Shown in pieces: positions 43,351 through 53,851 of a stretch of 64,000 nucleotides of DNA. Position 1 is the first letter of the stretch. The number at the start of each line of letters is the position of its first letter. This DNA is from Proteles cristata cristata (lineage: Eukaryota; Chordata; Mammalia; Carnivora; Hyaenidae), in contig JAESUZ010002684.1 of the NCBI GenBank assembly GCA_017311185.1, positions 744,001 to 808,000 of the forward strand, in the 5' to 3' direction. The notes below the pieces were generated by a model, which was not told where the DNA came from, made no database searches, and saw nothing but the letters and a program-made list of their open reading frames with translations. The position numbers and the translations under genes are program-made.

Positions 43351-45679
43351 GAGTAACTCCTGAGATCTTCCAATCCCATAATCATGAAATACATTTAAGT
43401 ACTGTTATGTGGTCCTATATGTGTGAACTGTCACACTTCCGGGTAATACATAGACATGGTCCCATGTCCTCAAAGAGTGGGATCAATGAGACTTATGAAA
43501 TGCATGTAAAAGTAACAAAATGAGACCATCTGTGTCATACGCCAGTGGGAGCGCCATCAAGCTTCAAGAAAGTCTGGTGTTTCAAGACTTCCACATGGAA
43601 GAGGCAGATTGGGGGCTGGAAATTGAAGGGAAGGAAGGACTCTGACAAGTGGAAAGGAGGAAATCCAATTCAGGATGATGAACTAAGAGAGGAAGTGTAG
43701 ATTTATTTTAGGAGCAAAGTTAGATGCGTTTGATGAAGATGTTTTATCCTGGAAATTAGAAAGAGATGCCATCAAGGAACCAGGAAGTGAGGGGACCATG
43801 GAGATCCTTCAGCCCAGGATAAGCCATCAAACTATTTGGGAAACTGCTGAGCTTTAGGAGCTGGAGTTTGATGTAAAGGAACCCATATATGTGAAGATTA
43901 AGTTGTAGGATGTCCACAAGTGTACACTGAAACATGAGGGAGAAAAAGTAGTCAAGAGGTCAAGTTGCCCAAGAGTAAATAAAGGTACAGGAAATAAAGT
44001 GCAGGAATTGGTATGAAGGGAAAGATAAGATGAATTTTGAAGAAGTAGGACAGGACAAGACAGCTGGGTATAGAGGCTAAGCTGGCCCCAAGCCAAGCTC
44101 CTCGGTGGTGAACCTTGAAAACCGATGGGCTCAGTGTGTGAAATCGGAAAGTAGGGAGGAACATCCTTTTGTTCAGAGAAGATGGGGATGTGGGTTTGCA
44201 GCCAGTGGAGCGCTTAGAGATGCCATCAGGCAGCTAGGGATGTGCGAATAAGCTTCAGAATGAGTGGAGCTAAGCCATAGACTGGAGAGGAGGTGCATTG
44301 CAGGTGTGAGTCAAAGTCCCATAAGAGTCACAGGTCTGCCAGCAAAACACCTGGTGCTGATGTATCCCAATGTATATTTGTTGAATTGAAATGAAACTAT
44401 TTTCCAGAATGCTTTGGGTTGGCAGTGATGGAAACCTATCAGAAATTGATAGAGAGATTGAAGTTATGGGCTTGTGCAACAGAATAATCCAGAGACAGGC
44501 CTGCCTTTAGGCATGACTGGATCGATACGTTTCCAGGGTTAGGGATTTCTCTCTCTTTCAACTCTGCTTTGATCTATGCTAGCCTTTTCTCTCAGGTGGG
44601 TGCTTGGGTTCAGTGGCACAGCCGACCAGCTTAGCGCCTCCCGCAAAGGTAGCTTCTCTTTCTCATCAGGTCCTGAGTTAAGCACCAGAATTCACTCTTC
44701 CTGGAAAAACAGAGAATATTCCATCATCCCTGAACCAGCTGCTGTGATTCTGATTAACCAGGCCCATCCTTAGGATCAAGGGTAGAGTGACGTCCACCAA
44801 AATATACTTGAACAAAACCTGAAAGAGGGGAAAGGATGGAGATAACTTTAAAGAAAAACCATATGCCTTTTGCCACAGGAGAGGAGTAAGGATGCCGGGC
44901 AGGGAAATATGACAGGAGTCCACTGTAGGACTTAGGCGAGAATCCTAGACCGAAAGCTAAAGCCGGAGCCTGGAGGACACTTATTTCCAGGGCAGGAGGA
45001 AGGCGGCCAGTGGAGGAGAAATGGAAGTCTCCGCGGGGGAGGCTGAGCAATGACCTTGAAGCACAGGTGGGAATTATTCAGGCCTATTTCTCGATACAGG
45101 ACTTCAGTGTAGGGCTTCTTGGGGCACGGCTCCAAAATGGAATATTCCGAGGGAGAAAACGCAGTGCGGGCTCTTTTCGGTAATTTAGAAATCACAGGCA
45201 GACATTCGGAAATGCAGACACTGAAGTCAGTGAAGATGCTACTTTTAACATTCTTCCATCTTTTGTTACCAGATTTAAGGCACGTGACTCAGACATTTTA
45301 AGAGGAAGGAACATCCTATATGAATGGTGTACTGTATGGCTTTTGTGGTTCGGGGATTTTACTGAGGTATAAAAAGGAAAGAAAGGGGGAGAACAAAGGT
45401 CAGAACCTAACGACTTAAAGCTTCAGTTTCTCTCTTGCCTTTCGATACTGCAGGGCCTCTCCCGGTCACTGTTTAGCTGCAGCCCAGTAGCAAACTGCCC
45501 TTGCCTCTGTGTCATGGTGTCAAGGTGTCCACCTTCTAAAGTGCATGTTGCCTCCTCCCTCAGGCAGGTGTAAGGCCTGCTGCTACTGAGTCGGCAAGGG
45601 ATGGGGTTAGCAGTCCTTCTTGGTGACCCATGTGGCCATAGCGGAAGATGCTCTGTCAGCTCGACTCAGCTCTCTGACC
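43351..45679. other. Unassigned interval of 2.3 kb
   Basis: No gene recognised. The text at 43600-44280 has the look of old repetitive DNA (purine-rich, phrases like GAACTAAGAGAGGAAGTG), but I could not match a family. Frames of 65-98 codons around 44576-45300 overlap on both strands. Confidence 0.4.
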
Positions 45680-45765
45680 ATTCCTGCCATACAGCAAGTG
45701 CTCAGCATATGCACATTAGCGTTTGTACTGTGACTATTATGATTATTATCTAATTAATTGATTAA
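45680..45765 (+). mobile_element. MIR SINE 3' end
   Basis: CATACAGCAAGTGCTCAGCA, TATGCACATTAGCGTTTG, ACTGTGACTATTATGATTAT resembles the MIR 3' end (CACATAGTAAGCGCTCAATA, AATGTTAGCTATTATTATTA). Confidence 0.5.
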
Positions 45766-45794
45766 CTCCTGATTACAGAGTGTTATTTGTTTTA

Positions 45795-45852
45795 TTTTTT
45801 AATTTTTTCTTTATTTTTGAAAACATAATTTTTTGTCAAGTTGGCTAACATT
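45795..45852 (-). mobile_element. L1 3' terminus, antisense piece of a mosaic
   Basis: A T-rich run then TTGTCAAGTTGGCTAACATT, close to the antisense L1 end seen at 35960 (TTCAAGCTAGTTAACAT). It abruptly joins sense-oriented L1 text at about 45853. Confidence 0.6.
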
Positions 45853-46005
45853 CAGAATAGAAGAGATAAAGGTTTGCCCAGACAAACCAAAACGGAAGGA
45901 GTTCATCACCGCTAAATCAGCCCTACCAGAGATCCTAAGAGGCACTCTGTGAGTGGCATGTTGCAAAGACTACAAAGGACCAGAGACATTACAATTATTA
46001 TTTTT
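45853..46005 (+). mobile_element. L1 internal segment, sense piece of a mosaic
   Basis: CAGAATAGAAGAGATAAAGG, TTTGCCCAGACAAACCAAAA, GGAGTTCATCACCGCTAAAT, CAGCCCTACCAGAGATCCTA, AGAGGCACTCTGTGAGTGGC, CAAAGGACCAGAGACATTAC is L1 internal text well upstream of the 3' UTR, in sense orientation. Confidence 0.65.
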
Positions 46006-46014
46006 AAAAACCCC

Positions 46015-46195
46015 ATCAGTCCTCAGTTTTTGTCAGCATTCATGATGGATGTGGGGGGGAGGAGGGATGGGCATGGAGAAGGGCACTTGTGGGGATGAGC
46101 ATTGAGTGTTATGTGGAAACTAATTTGACAATAAACTATTTGTAAAAAAAAAAAATAAATAAAAATAAAAGAGGCAAAAAAATAATAATAAAAAT
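46015..46195 (+). mobile_element. L1 3' end with poly(A), sense piece of a mosaic
   Basis: TGATGGATGTGGGGGGGAGG, GAAGGGCACTTGTGGGGATG, AGCATTGAGTGTTATGTGGA, AACTAATTTGACAATAAACT, ATTTGT then A-rich sequence to 46195. The same 3' end as at 33490-33608. AAAAACCCCAT at 46006 and AAAAACCCCAA at 46196 may be its TSD. Confidence 0.82.
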
Positions 46196-46214
46196 AAAAA
46201 CCCCAAATCTCCAG

Positions 46215-46441
46215 GGCACCCTGGGTGGCTCAGTTGGTTAAGCATCCAACTTCAACTCATTCACCTCTCAGTTCATGAGTTTGAGCCCTGTGTAGGATTC
46301 TGTGCTGACAGCTCAGAGCCTAGAGCCTGCTTCAGATTCATTCTCTCTCTCTCTCTCTCTCCCTCTCCTTTCTTCCTCCTTCCCTCCCTCCCCAGCTTAC
46401 TCTCTTTCTCTCAAAAATAAACAAACATTAAAAAAAATTTT
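46215..46441 (+). mobile_element. Felid SINE
   Basis: Inserted in the A-rich end of the preceding L1. Head GGGCACCCTGGGTGGCTCAG, core, long CT stretch with TCCTTTCTTCCTCCTTCC, tail AAAAATAAACAAACATTAAA. TSDs AAACCCCAAATCTCCAG (46198-46214) and AAACCCCAAAACTCTGCAG (46442-46460) differ by a small indel. Confidence 0.94.
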
Positions 46442-46460
46442 AAACCCCAAAACTCTGCAG

Positions 46461-46999
46461 GTGGCAAATGTAGCGATTGGCTCATTACTCTGTGGAGGAA
46501 TTCATCTCTTCTGTGAGTACATCTCACACCCCAGGAAGGGGTTTGCCTGCAGTGTAAGCCACATCACTACTTCTTGAACTAAAACCTCACACTTCACAGC
46601 TGTTTCCTTTTCTAATATTGTTTCTCGCTCCTGCTTTTAGTGATTTCGTTGCTCTTCACATAGATTCCACATTTCATAATTTCATAGTTTTAGGACCATA
46701 GTTCCTGCCCCCTACCTTGTTTATATGGTTCGCTTAGTTTTTTACACACACCCACAGGCAGAAAGAGAAGATGAAAACTGTAAAGCTTACAGGATAGTAT
46801 GTGTCTGGTTGTTAGTGTGTTTCTATGTATACACACACATTCGTACAGACATACACACACTCACACATGAGCGGCCATTAGCTCTTACCTAAGGCTGCAG
46901 CGAGACTGAAGTCATGTGCATAGCTCTTACTCTCAAGAACGGTCATTTAGCAGATAGATCTCGAAGGCTCATTTTTTTTTTTCCTTAAAGCACACACTC
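46461..46999. other. Unassigned interval
   Basis: No gene seen. Small CA-rich patches lie at 46742-46755 and 46830-46868, and a poly(T) at 46972-46982. Confidence 0.42.
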
Positions 47000-47250
47000 A
47001 TAACAGCTGTGATTGTTACCATCATTTACTGTGGCCTTGCCATGTGTTGAGGGCTGAGCTAAGTGATTATGTGCATTATCTGACTCCGTGTCACCGTGAC
47101 AGTAACTTTACAGGGGTGGTGTTTGCCCTATTTTATATATGTGGGAGCTGAGGAGTGGGGGTGTCATTAGTGAGTGACAGAGCCAGGATCCACACGTAAG
47201 CGATTCTGCCTCTGGTGACTGTGCTCCTACCCACTGCTCGGGTTCCCCTT
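47000..47250 (-). mobile_element. MIR SINE, antisense, near full length
   Basis: TTACCATCATTTACTGTGGC, CTTGCCATGTGTTGAGGGCT, GAGCTAAGTGATTATGTGCA, TTATCTGACTCCGTGTCACC, TAACTTTACAGGGGTGGTG, AGTGAGTGACAGAGCCAGGA, TCCACACG, TCTGGTGACTGTGCTCCTAC is a continuous antisense MIR. Confidence 0.78.
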
Positions 47251-47344
47251 ATCAATTCTAGGCTCTTCACCTCGGTGGGATACAGCTTTGTACTTCTCTA
47301 CACTTGAAACACTGTAGGAGCCAAACCAAACCAAAGCCACGGTT

Positions 47345-47420
47345 AATAAAAAAGGCACCCCACAGCATGGTGGCTATAGTTAATAACACTGTATTGCATG
47401 TTTGAAAGTTGCTAAGAGAG
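47345..47420 (+). mobile_element. Old LINE-1 3' UTR, left part
   Basis: CACAGCATGGTGGCTATAGT, TAATAACACTGTATTGCATG, TTTGAAAGTTGCTAAGAGAG is L1 3' UTR text, interrupted by a SINE and resumed at 47649. Confidence 0.85.
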
Positions 47421-47648
47421 GGGCGCCTGGGTGGCTTAGTCGGTTAAGCGTCCAACTTTCACTTAGGTCATGATCTCGTGGTTCGTGGGTTCGAGCCCTG
47501 CGTCAGGCTCTGTGCTGACTGCCAGCTCAGAGCCTGGAGCCTGTTTCAGTCTGTGACTCCCTCTGTCTTTGACCCTCCCCTGCTCACGCTGTCTCTCTCT
47601 GTCTCCTAGAAATAAATAAGACATGAAAAAAAAAAAAGAATGAAAAAA
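47421..47648 (+). mobile_element. Young-type felid SINE inside L1, perfect TSD
   Basis: TSD AAAGTTGCTAAGAGAG at 47405-47420 and 47649-47664 is identical and is itself L1 sequence. Diagnostic GTGCTGACTGCCAGCTCAGA, ACTTTCACTTAGGTCATGAT and CCCTGCTCACGCTGTCTCTC are present. Head GGCGCCTGGGTGGCTTAGTC and B box GGTTCGAGCC are intact. Confidence 0.97.
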
Positions 47649-47845
47649 AAAGTTGCTAAGAGAGTAAATCTTCATAAAGTTCTCATCACAAGAGAAGAAA
47701 TTATGTAACTATGTGTGGTGATGGGTGTTAACCAGGCTAATTTGTGGTGATCATTTCTTGATACATACAATTATCAAATCATTGGGTTGTGCACATGAAA
47801 CTAATATAATGTATATCATTTATGCCTCAATAAAAAATAAAAGGT
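47649..47845 (+). mobile_element. Old LINE-1 3' UTR, right part
   Basis: Continues the L1: AAGTTGCTAAGAGAGTAAAT, AAGTTCTCATCACAAGAGAA, ATGTGTGGTGATGGGTGTTA, GGTGATCATTTCTTGATACA, CAAATCATTGGGTTGTGCAC, GCCTCAATAAAAAATAAAA, ending in the L1 tail. Confidence 0.87.
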
Positions 47846-48459
47846 ACTCCATAGAATAAAAAGCATTTATTATATTGCTCTTCTAATGTGGTACCCTGAT
47901 GCGTGCAAATTGGAATAGGAAATTGATAAACATTTATAGACTAAGGACTCTGCTGTACCACGTTACTGTTTTCTCCTTGTTGCAATTATATCCGTATGTT
48001 GTGTATTTTATTCTCCTGGATAATTTTTTCATTCTGTCCCACACTTTTTAAAAGTCTTTTTGTTCTTTTGAGTTACACTGATATTTCCTGATAGTTTCTC
48101 TCTAGAATATTTGTTATTCTGGGTCTACATGTGTATCTGGTGTGTTTCCACCACAGAGTTGATGACTGGGAAATGCAGTAACTTTCAAAGCGTGCCCTGT
48201 GGAAATGCATGTGCTCACATGTAAATTGCCCCAATTTTCTACCAAAATGTCCTTCTCTGTGGGGAGTGTTACCTTCCAGGCTTTGTCTATCAGAGATCCA
48301 TTCTGTTCCCGGAGATGATTGAGATTAAGAGCAAATACCAAGTCCAAAATCCATGTGTTGTGACTATACTTATCTGTAGAAGCACTGACAATATTTGGTC
48401 ACAAAGATATTATATGAATTTAAAAAATTGTTTAGGTGAGCCTTAGCCATCAGAAAAAC
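47846..48459. other. Unassigned interval
   Basis: No gene or repeat recognised. A 77-codon minus frame at 48114-48347 matches nothing known to me. Confidence 0.4.
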
Positions 48460-48473
48460 CAATTTGCTTTCTT

Positions 48474-48684
48474 AAAATTTTTTTAAATGTTAATTTATTT
48501 TTAAAAGAGAGACTGAGTGTGAGCAGGGGAGGGGCAGAGAGAGAAGGAGACACAGAATCTGAAGCAGGCTCCAGATTCTGAGCTGTCAGCACAGAGCACA
48601 ATTTTGGGGTCTGAACCCCTGAACCGTGAGATCATGACCTTAACTGAAGTCAGGCACATACCCCATGGAGCCACCCAGGTGCCC
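48474..48684 (-). mobile_element. Felid SINE, antisense
   Basis: TSD CAATTTGCTTTCTT (48460-48473) against CAAATTAGCTTTCTT (48685-48699). Core CTCCAGATTCTGAGCTGTCA. The B-box region is altered to GGGGTCTGAACCCCTGAACC, and the head complement to CCCCATGGAGCCACCCAGG. Confidence 0.95.
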
Positions 48685-48699
48685 CAAATTAGCTTTCTT

Positions 48700-50787
48700 T
48701 TCCAAGGGAGGATATTTAGAAAGTAAATTCTGGCAACTACCACAATGTCTAAGACAAGAACTTTCCGTGTCTCCTTTGTATTTGATAAGAACTGTGCTTT
48801 TCTTTCTCAAAACTCTGCAGTTTACAAAATATGTCATAACTTAAACTGGCATATATAAGCAAGATGTGGCAAATGTTCCTCCGCAAATTTTCAAGGATTG
48901 GAATATTTCCCAACTCTTTTCGAAGAGAAGAAATAAAGTATTTTTCTTTTGGGCTCCCAAAGGAGGATATTATTAAATACAAATGCAGAGTACTTTGAAA
49001 CTGCTGAGCAGGCCACTATTTTGAAATGCTGCTTTTCAACCCACAACTTTGGTATCACTCTTTTTTCATGGGTCATCAGATATCACAGAGAAAGATTAAG
49101 TTTTTTTCGTCAAGTTTCGGTAAATCGAATCTTGAAAATTTTGGCTTGGAACACTAAAGGATTCTGAAATATTCCTGGAACCTGAAATCAAATATGTGCA
49201 TTTCTCAGGATTAATTCTGTTTGGGGTATTGTGAAATGATTACAGGGATAAAACACGCATTCCAGCTTTTCATCCTATTTTCTTTTCCAGAAATGAACCC
49301 AATCTTTGAAATTTGCAATAATGAATAGGCTCCAACAGTTTCCATTATAAACAATGTAACTGTTGAAACAAAGCCAGCCTTTACATAACCAAGAAAAACT
49401 CAGCACGTTACCACTTCTGCCTCTGCTTATCTCTCTCAGGCTGGGTGAAATCCAACTTTTGTTTCCTTTGGGGTCCAATGCAAAGAATATTTCTTGAATA
49501 CTTCCTTGATAACGTGCATCAAGTACAATAGCACCCAGTTTCTTTTAATTCTAACCCTCCTTTAAATCCAGGGTTGAAAAGTTATATGGTGAGTGGGCTT
49601 AGCAGAGAGAGTTCATGAATGACAGACGAGGCTGCTGGCAAAACCCATCGCCAGTTATTGGGCTCAGCAGCTACCGAGATCCATCCAACAGGGGTTGGCC
49701 TATGGAAAGTCAAAGCCATTGTCATCAGAACATTCTTTTTTTTTTTTTTTTTTTGAAAGAAAACAGAAATTCCTTTGCCATTACTGTTTATGAGGAATAC
49801 CCTGACTTCTATATGCTAAGGGCTAATTCGATCTAAAAACTCATGTGGTGGTGGTGGGGGGGAACATCTGTGAGCCACATGTGACCTGCAGGCCACCAGT
49901 TTGCCACTTCTTGACTAAAGCCTGGCACCATTTGACATCTTTATTGAATACTATTTGTTGCAATGTTGGGCCTGTTCTCTGGAGCGTTCCCTGATGTTTG
50001 TTAGAATTCTGATAGTCTGCTGGTTCTCTTCTCCTGAATCTTAGCATTTCCATTCATTGTGTCCATTTTATTCCCGATTTGCAGATGGAAATCAGATTGG
50101 ATTAGAAAGAGAGAGTTTGACATAGTGGAAGGCCCACATTGGTGTCTACAACCTGCTCACTAACCCGGTGATCATGTCAGAGATTCTATCTTCTTCCAGA
50201 AACAAAGTATTTTTCTTATACTCTATTTTCAGGTGTGCGTTTTCTACCTAGCTTCCTGTCTCTAAAACCATTCCCAGAATCCAAATCTCTGTATGGCTGG
50301 GCGTTACACTGGGAAACTCGTTTAGGGTTCAATGTGCAACCCTTGGCCTACAAGACTATAGTTTGGGCTCTGCTACTATCTATGGGCTTTCACGGAGGCC
50401 AGACTTCATCTTCTCTGCTTCCTTCTAAAATGTTAATTGTTCTTCAAGACCTCCCTGCATCCTTGTGATATCCCTGACACCAGTAATGTGCCTGTGTAGG
50501 TCTTTTCTGGTTCTGGCTGTGCGCGCTCTGCTGGCTTTGCTCTCTGTGATTATAACTCTTCTGCCTCCCTGCTAGATGCATTTCGTGGCTGTTGTAGTTG
50601 GCCAGACTTGACTCTCTTTAACCCTCCATGTCTGACTATTACATCAGGTAAAAACCTTTGGAGAGCAGTACTTTTGAAAGTGATTTATTGTGGAAAAAAC
50701 TAAGGAGGAATAAAACCTTTCTATCTATATATATTCATACAATTCAAATACACTTAGTCTCTCTTATCCAAAAAGTACTATGTATTG
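48700..50787. other. Largely unassigned interval
   Basis: Contains a T17 run at 49737-49754, a hAT fragment at 49850-49915 and a weak MIR-like stretch at about 50110-50200 (GTTTGACATAGTGGAAGGCC, CAACCTGCTCACTAACCCGG). No gene recognised. Confidence 0.42.
49850..49915 (-). mobile_element. hAT (Charlie-like) end fragment
   Basis: TGTGAGCCACATGTGACCTG, CAGGCCACCAGTTTGCCACT parallels the end of the element family at 29741 and its relatives (GGGCCACATCTGGCCCGCAG, GCCATCAGTTTGCCAC). Only one terminus is present. Confidence 0.55.
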
Positions 50788-50817
50788 TCATATATATGTA
50801 TATGTATATAGTATATG

Positions 50818-50848
<31 letters not shown>

Positions 50849-50882
50849 ATGTATATGTATATATATGTCATATGTATATATG
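50788..50882. repeat. (TA)n/(TATG)n/(GT)n compound microsatellite
   Basis: Alternating TATATG, (TA)8, (GT)7, TATGTATATG blocks over about 95 bases. It borders the left edge of the duplicated segment starting at 50885. Frames through it translate as YMYIYVCVC repeats and are not genes. Confidence 0.93.
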
Positions 50883-50884
50883 CA

Positions 50885-51082
50885 GAATATTATCAGTTAC
50901 CCATGCTATCCTTCCATCTCCTCTCTACCTGTCTTTGTGAGTGTGGGAAAGGTGAATTACAAAGCACTGGGTAGCCTTGAATCTGATGTATCTTCAGAGC
51001 ATAAGTAAATCCTCCATGAAAGATACCTAAAGGTTGGATCCAATACATTGACTGAGTACGCTCCAGGCATTTTAAGTGCAGC
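50885..51082. repeat. Local duplication, copy A (without SINE)
   Basis: About 198 bp from GAATATTATCAGTTACCCAT to GGCATTTTAAGTGCAGC, repeated at 51798-52222. By eye roughly nine bases in ten agree. At 51027-51041 it reads CTAAAGGTTGGATCC without interruption, the position where copy B holds a SINE, so copy A shows the empty target. Confidence 0.92.
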
Positions 51083-51088
51083 CTGGAC

Positions 51089-51136
51089 TTTGTGTGTGTG
51101 TGCGAGTCTGTGGGTGTGTGTGTATGTGTGTGTATA
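51089..51136. repeat. Interrupted (GT)n tract
   Basis: TTTGTGTGTGTGTGCGAGTC then TGTGGGTGTGTGTGTATGTG. An imperfect GT-rich tract immediately to the right of copy A. Confidence 0.88.
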
Positions 51137-51189
51137 AAGACTGGTAGTTATTTCATTAGTGTAGCCAATTGATACAAGAATTGATTTTT

Positions 51190-51412
51190 GTGGGGCACCT
51201 GGGTGGCTCAGTTGGTTAGGCATCCAACTTTGGTTAAGGTCACCATCTCACAGTTTGTGGGTTTGAGCCCCATGACAGGCTCTGTGCTGACAGCTCAGAG
51301 CCTGGAACCTGCTTCTGATTCTGTGTTTCCTCCTCTCTCTCTGCCCCTCCCCCTGCTCGTGCTCTGTCTCTTTCTCTGAAATAAATCAAACCTTTAGAAA
51401 AATTTTTTAAAA
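51190..51412 (+). mobile_element. Felid SINE, 14-bp TSD
   Basis: TSD AAGAATTGATTTTT at 51176-51189 and 51413-51426 is identical. Head GGGGCACCTGGGTGGCTCAG, core GTGCTGACAGCTCAGAGCCT, CT stretch, tail AAATAAATCAAACC. Confidence 0.96.
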
Positions 51413-51426
51413 AAGAATTGATTTTT

Positions 51427-51797
51427 TAACTTCCTGTTGATTAATGAAAATATAAATGCCAGCGCTGGTAAAATGAGTAAGGTACCAGCCTATTAAAATC
51501 CTATTGTATATGTGAAAGCAATGATGTAGGGGTTACTGAAATGATGAAGGTATTACCTGTTAAAATCCCCTTATAGAGTGTCACGTGTCTTTGGAATTAT
51601 TCTCCAAGAATCCAGTAACCCCTCATGTATTATTATTTGGATCAGTGAGCTTGAACAACAGCTTTAAAGAGCTGAACACTGATATGGAAATTTCCTTTGA
51701 GAATCAGTTTCTAAATTCCGAATTCCAGAAGGCACAAACTTCTTTTCACATAACCTCTATCACACTTGCATGCTGATTCACTCTGGTTTTGAGGAAA
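51427..51797. other. Spacer of the duplication with a weak internal repeat
   Basis: Within it, GGTAAAATGAGTAAGGTACC...CTATTAAAATCC (from 51467) and CTGAAATGATGAAGGTATTA...CTGTTAAAATCC (from 51536) look like diverged copies about 69 bp apart. No gene recognised. Confidence 0.45.
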
Positions 51798-52222
51798 GAA
51801 TATTATCAGTTACCCATGCTATCTTTCTGTCTCCTCTCTACCTCTGTATGTGAGTGTGGGAAAAGTGAATAACAAGCACCAGGTAGCCTTGAACCTGGTG
51901 TATCTTCAGAGCATAAGTAAATCCTCTATGAGAGATATTTAAAGTTTGAATCCAGGGTGGCTTAGTCGGTTAAGCGTCCGACTTTGACTCAGGTCATGAT
52001 CTCATGGTTTGTGGTTTTGAGTCCCACGTTGGGCTCTGTGCTGACAGCTCAGAGCCTGGAGCCTGCTTTGGATTCTGTGTCTCCCTCTCCCTCTGACCCT
52101 CCCCTGCTCATACTGTCTCTCTATCTCTCAGAAATAAATAAAAAACATTTTAAAAATTTAAAAAAAATAAAGGTTGGATCCAATATGTTGACTGAGTATG
52201 CTCTAGGCATTTTAAGTGCAGC
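51798..52222. repeat. Local duplication, copy B (with SINE)
   Basis: Same text as copy A, 913 bp further on. The right arm is displaced by a further 227 bp, exactly the length of the inserted SINE plus one TSD. It continues to GGCATTTTAAGTGCAGC, after which the two copies diverge completely. Confidence 0.92.
51957..52168 (+). mobile_element. Felid SINE within copy B, 5' end shortened
   Basis: Begins at GGGTGGCTTAGTCGGTTAAG, without the GGGGCGCCT head. TSDs AAAGTTTGAATCCA (from 51941) and AAAGGTTGGATCCA (52169-52182); copy A has AAAGGTTGGATCC uninterrupted. Core GTGCTGACAGCTCAGAGCCT; CT stretch has CTCTGACCCTCCCCTGCTCA. Confidence 0.96.
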
Positions 52223-52840
52223 GAGGTAGAAAACAAATCACTAGAAATGTTGATTATAGATTGAGTCTTTTCTGGCTCCTTTTAATAATTATCGTATCCT
52301 GGGTAAGCCTATTTGAGGAGGTAGAGAAACTCCTAGTCCCTAAGTATCCCGGTGTCAAAGAGGAGATGGAAATAAATGTGTAACTAATAGTAGGTGTATA
52401 CATGGAAATAAGATGAGATATGTTGCTCTGGAAAATGTACTGACATCACGTATACATGTGTGATAGTCTGTGGTAAACAGGTGCGTGGTAATTGGTGTGA
52501 CTGTGTGTCCCTTATTTTGCTTATCTCTGGAAATCTTCAAGAAGAAGACATGGCATTTGGGTTTTGCCTCATAGGGAGTTGATGTGTAGTGGGTATGGGA
52601 TTTTGAGGGTGAATTGGTTATATGGAAATGTGATTTTTTTTAAAAATCAGAGTGCCAGACTTGACAACATTTTGAGTAGTATCTTCACATCAACACCTTG
52701 GAAGCTTATCCATTTAATCCAGTGGACTTGCATGAACAGTTTTACATTTGTTAGGAAATTGCCCTTTTAAGACATATGTATATTTTAAAATTATTTTCAG
52801 TGTTAAGCCTTCCCAGATAAATCTGATCTTCAACAAGCAT
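52223..52840. other. Unassigned interval
   Basis: No repeat or gene recognised. Frames of 61 and 68 codons are not recognised. Confidence 0.4.
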
Positions 52841-52857
52841 AAAAGGTATTGGCTGTT

Positions 52858-53014
52858 GGAGAGCTTGGGTGGCTCTTTCAGTTGAGCATCCGACGTCAGC
52901 TTAGGTCATGATCTCAGGGTTCCTGAGGTTGAGCCCCGCATTGGATCCTATGTTCCACTCTCTCTCTCTGCACTGCCCCTCCTCTCCCTCAAAAAAGAAT
53001 AAACATTTATTAAA
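52858..53014 (+). mobile_element. Felid SINE, short
   Basis: TSDs AAAAGGTATTGGCTGTT (52841-52857) and AAAAGGGATATTGGATGTT (53015-53033). Decayed head GGAGAGCTTGGGTGGCTCTT; the core after GCCCCGCATTGGATCCTATG is deleted straight to the CT stretch, giving only about 157 bp. Confidence 0.92.
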
Positions 53015-53033
53015 AAAAGGGATATTGGATGTT

Positions 53034-53367
53034 AATGCTGAAAAATAAATAGTAATACATTTAGCATATTGTTTTTAAGAAAACATGCAGTTTTCAGCTA
53101 ATGAGGTTGATTTTCTTGCCTAACCAGTAGGAGAATTTTGCATGCAATGAAAGATTTTCAAACATATTTTGGGCAACATCAGTATCAATGAATAAGTATA
53201 AGTGTTTCCAAAGTGTTTTTTTAAGGAAAATATTTATTTTGGTATATGAGGGTTTTTTTTTTTTTTTCCAATTTTTTAGTTATACTTATTAGAGAGTAAA
53301 GTAGCAAGAAGGTATATCTAAATCAAGACAATGTGTCATGTGAAAAATTGTGATAGGCTTGCCAGAT
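53034..53367. other. Unassigned AT-rich interval
   Basis: Contains a T-run at 53252-53267. Nothing else recognised. Confidence 0.42.
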
Positions 53368-53386
53368 AAAATGCTGGATGCCAGGT

Positions 53387-53597
53387 TGGGGGCGCCTGCA
53401 TGGCCCAGTCAGTTGGGCATCCACCTCCAGTTCAGGTCATGATCTCACGGTTTGTGAGTTCAAGCCCCAGGTCAGGCTCTGTGCTGACAGCTTGGAGCCT
53501 GGGGCCTGCTTCTGTATCTCATGTACTCTCTGCCCCTCCCCTGCTTGTGCTCTGTCTCTGTCTCTCAAAAATAAATAAATATAAAAAAAATTTTTTT
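53387..53597 (+). mobile_element. Felid SINE, 19-bp TSD
   Basis: TSDs AAAATGCTGGATGCCAGGT (53368-53386) and AAATACTGGATTCCCTGGT (53598-53616) match at 15 of 19. Head GGGGGCGCCTGCATGGCCCA, core GTGCTGACAGCTTGGAGCCT, tail AAAAATAAATAAATA. Confidence 0.95.
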
Positions 53598-53756
53598 AAA
53601 TACTGGATTCCCTGGTTAAATTTGAATTTCAGATAACAAATAATTTTTTTAGTATAAATTTGTCCCATGCAATAGTTGGACCTACTTATACTAGAAAAGT
53701 ATAAGTAAATTCAATTCAAATAAGAAATTCAAATGTAACTAGGAGACCCATATTGT

Positions 53757-53813
53757 CTTTTAATTGTTTGTGTATTTTGAGAGAGAGACCAAGTATGAGC
53801 AGGGAAGAGGGGC

Positions 53814-53851
<38 letters not shown>

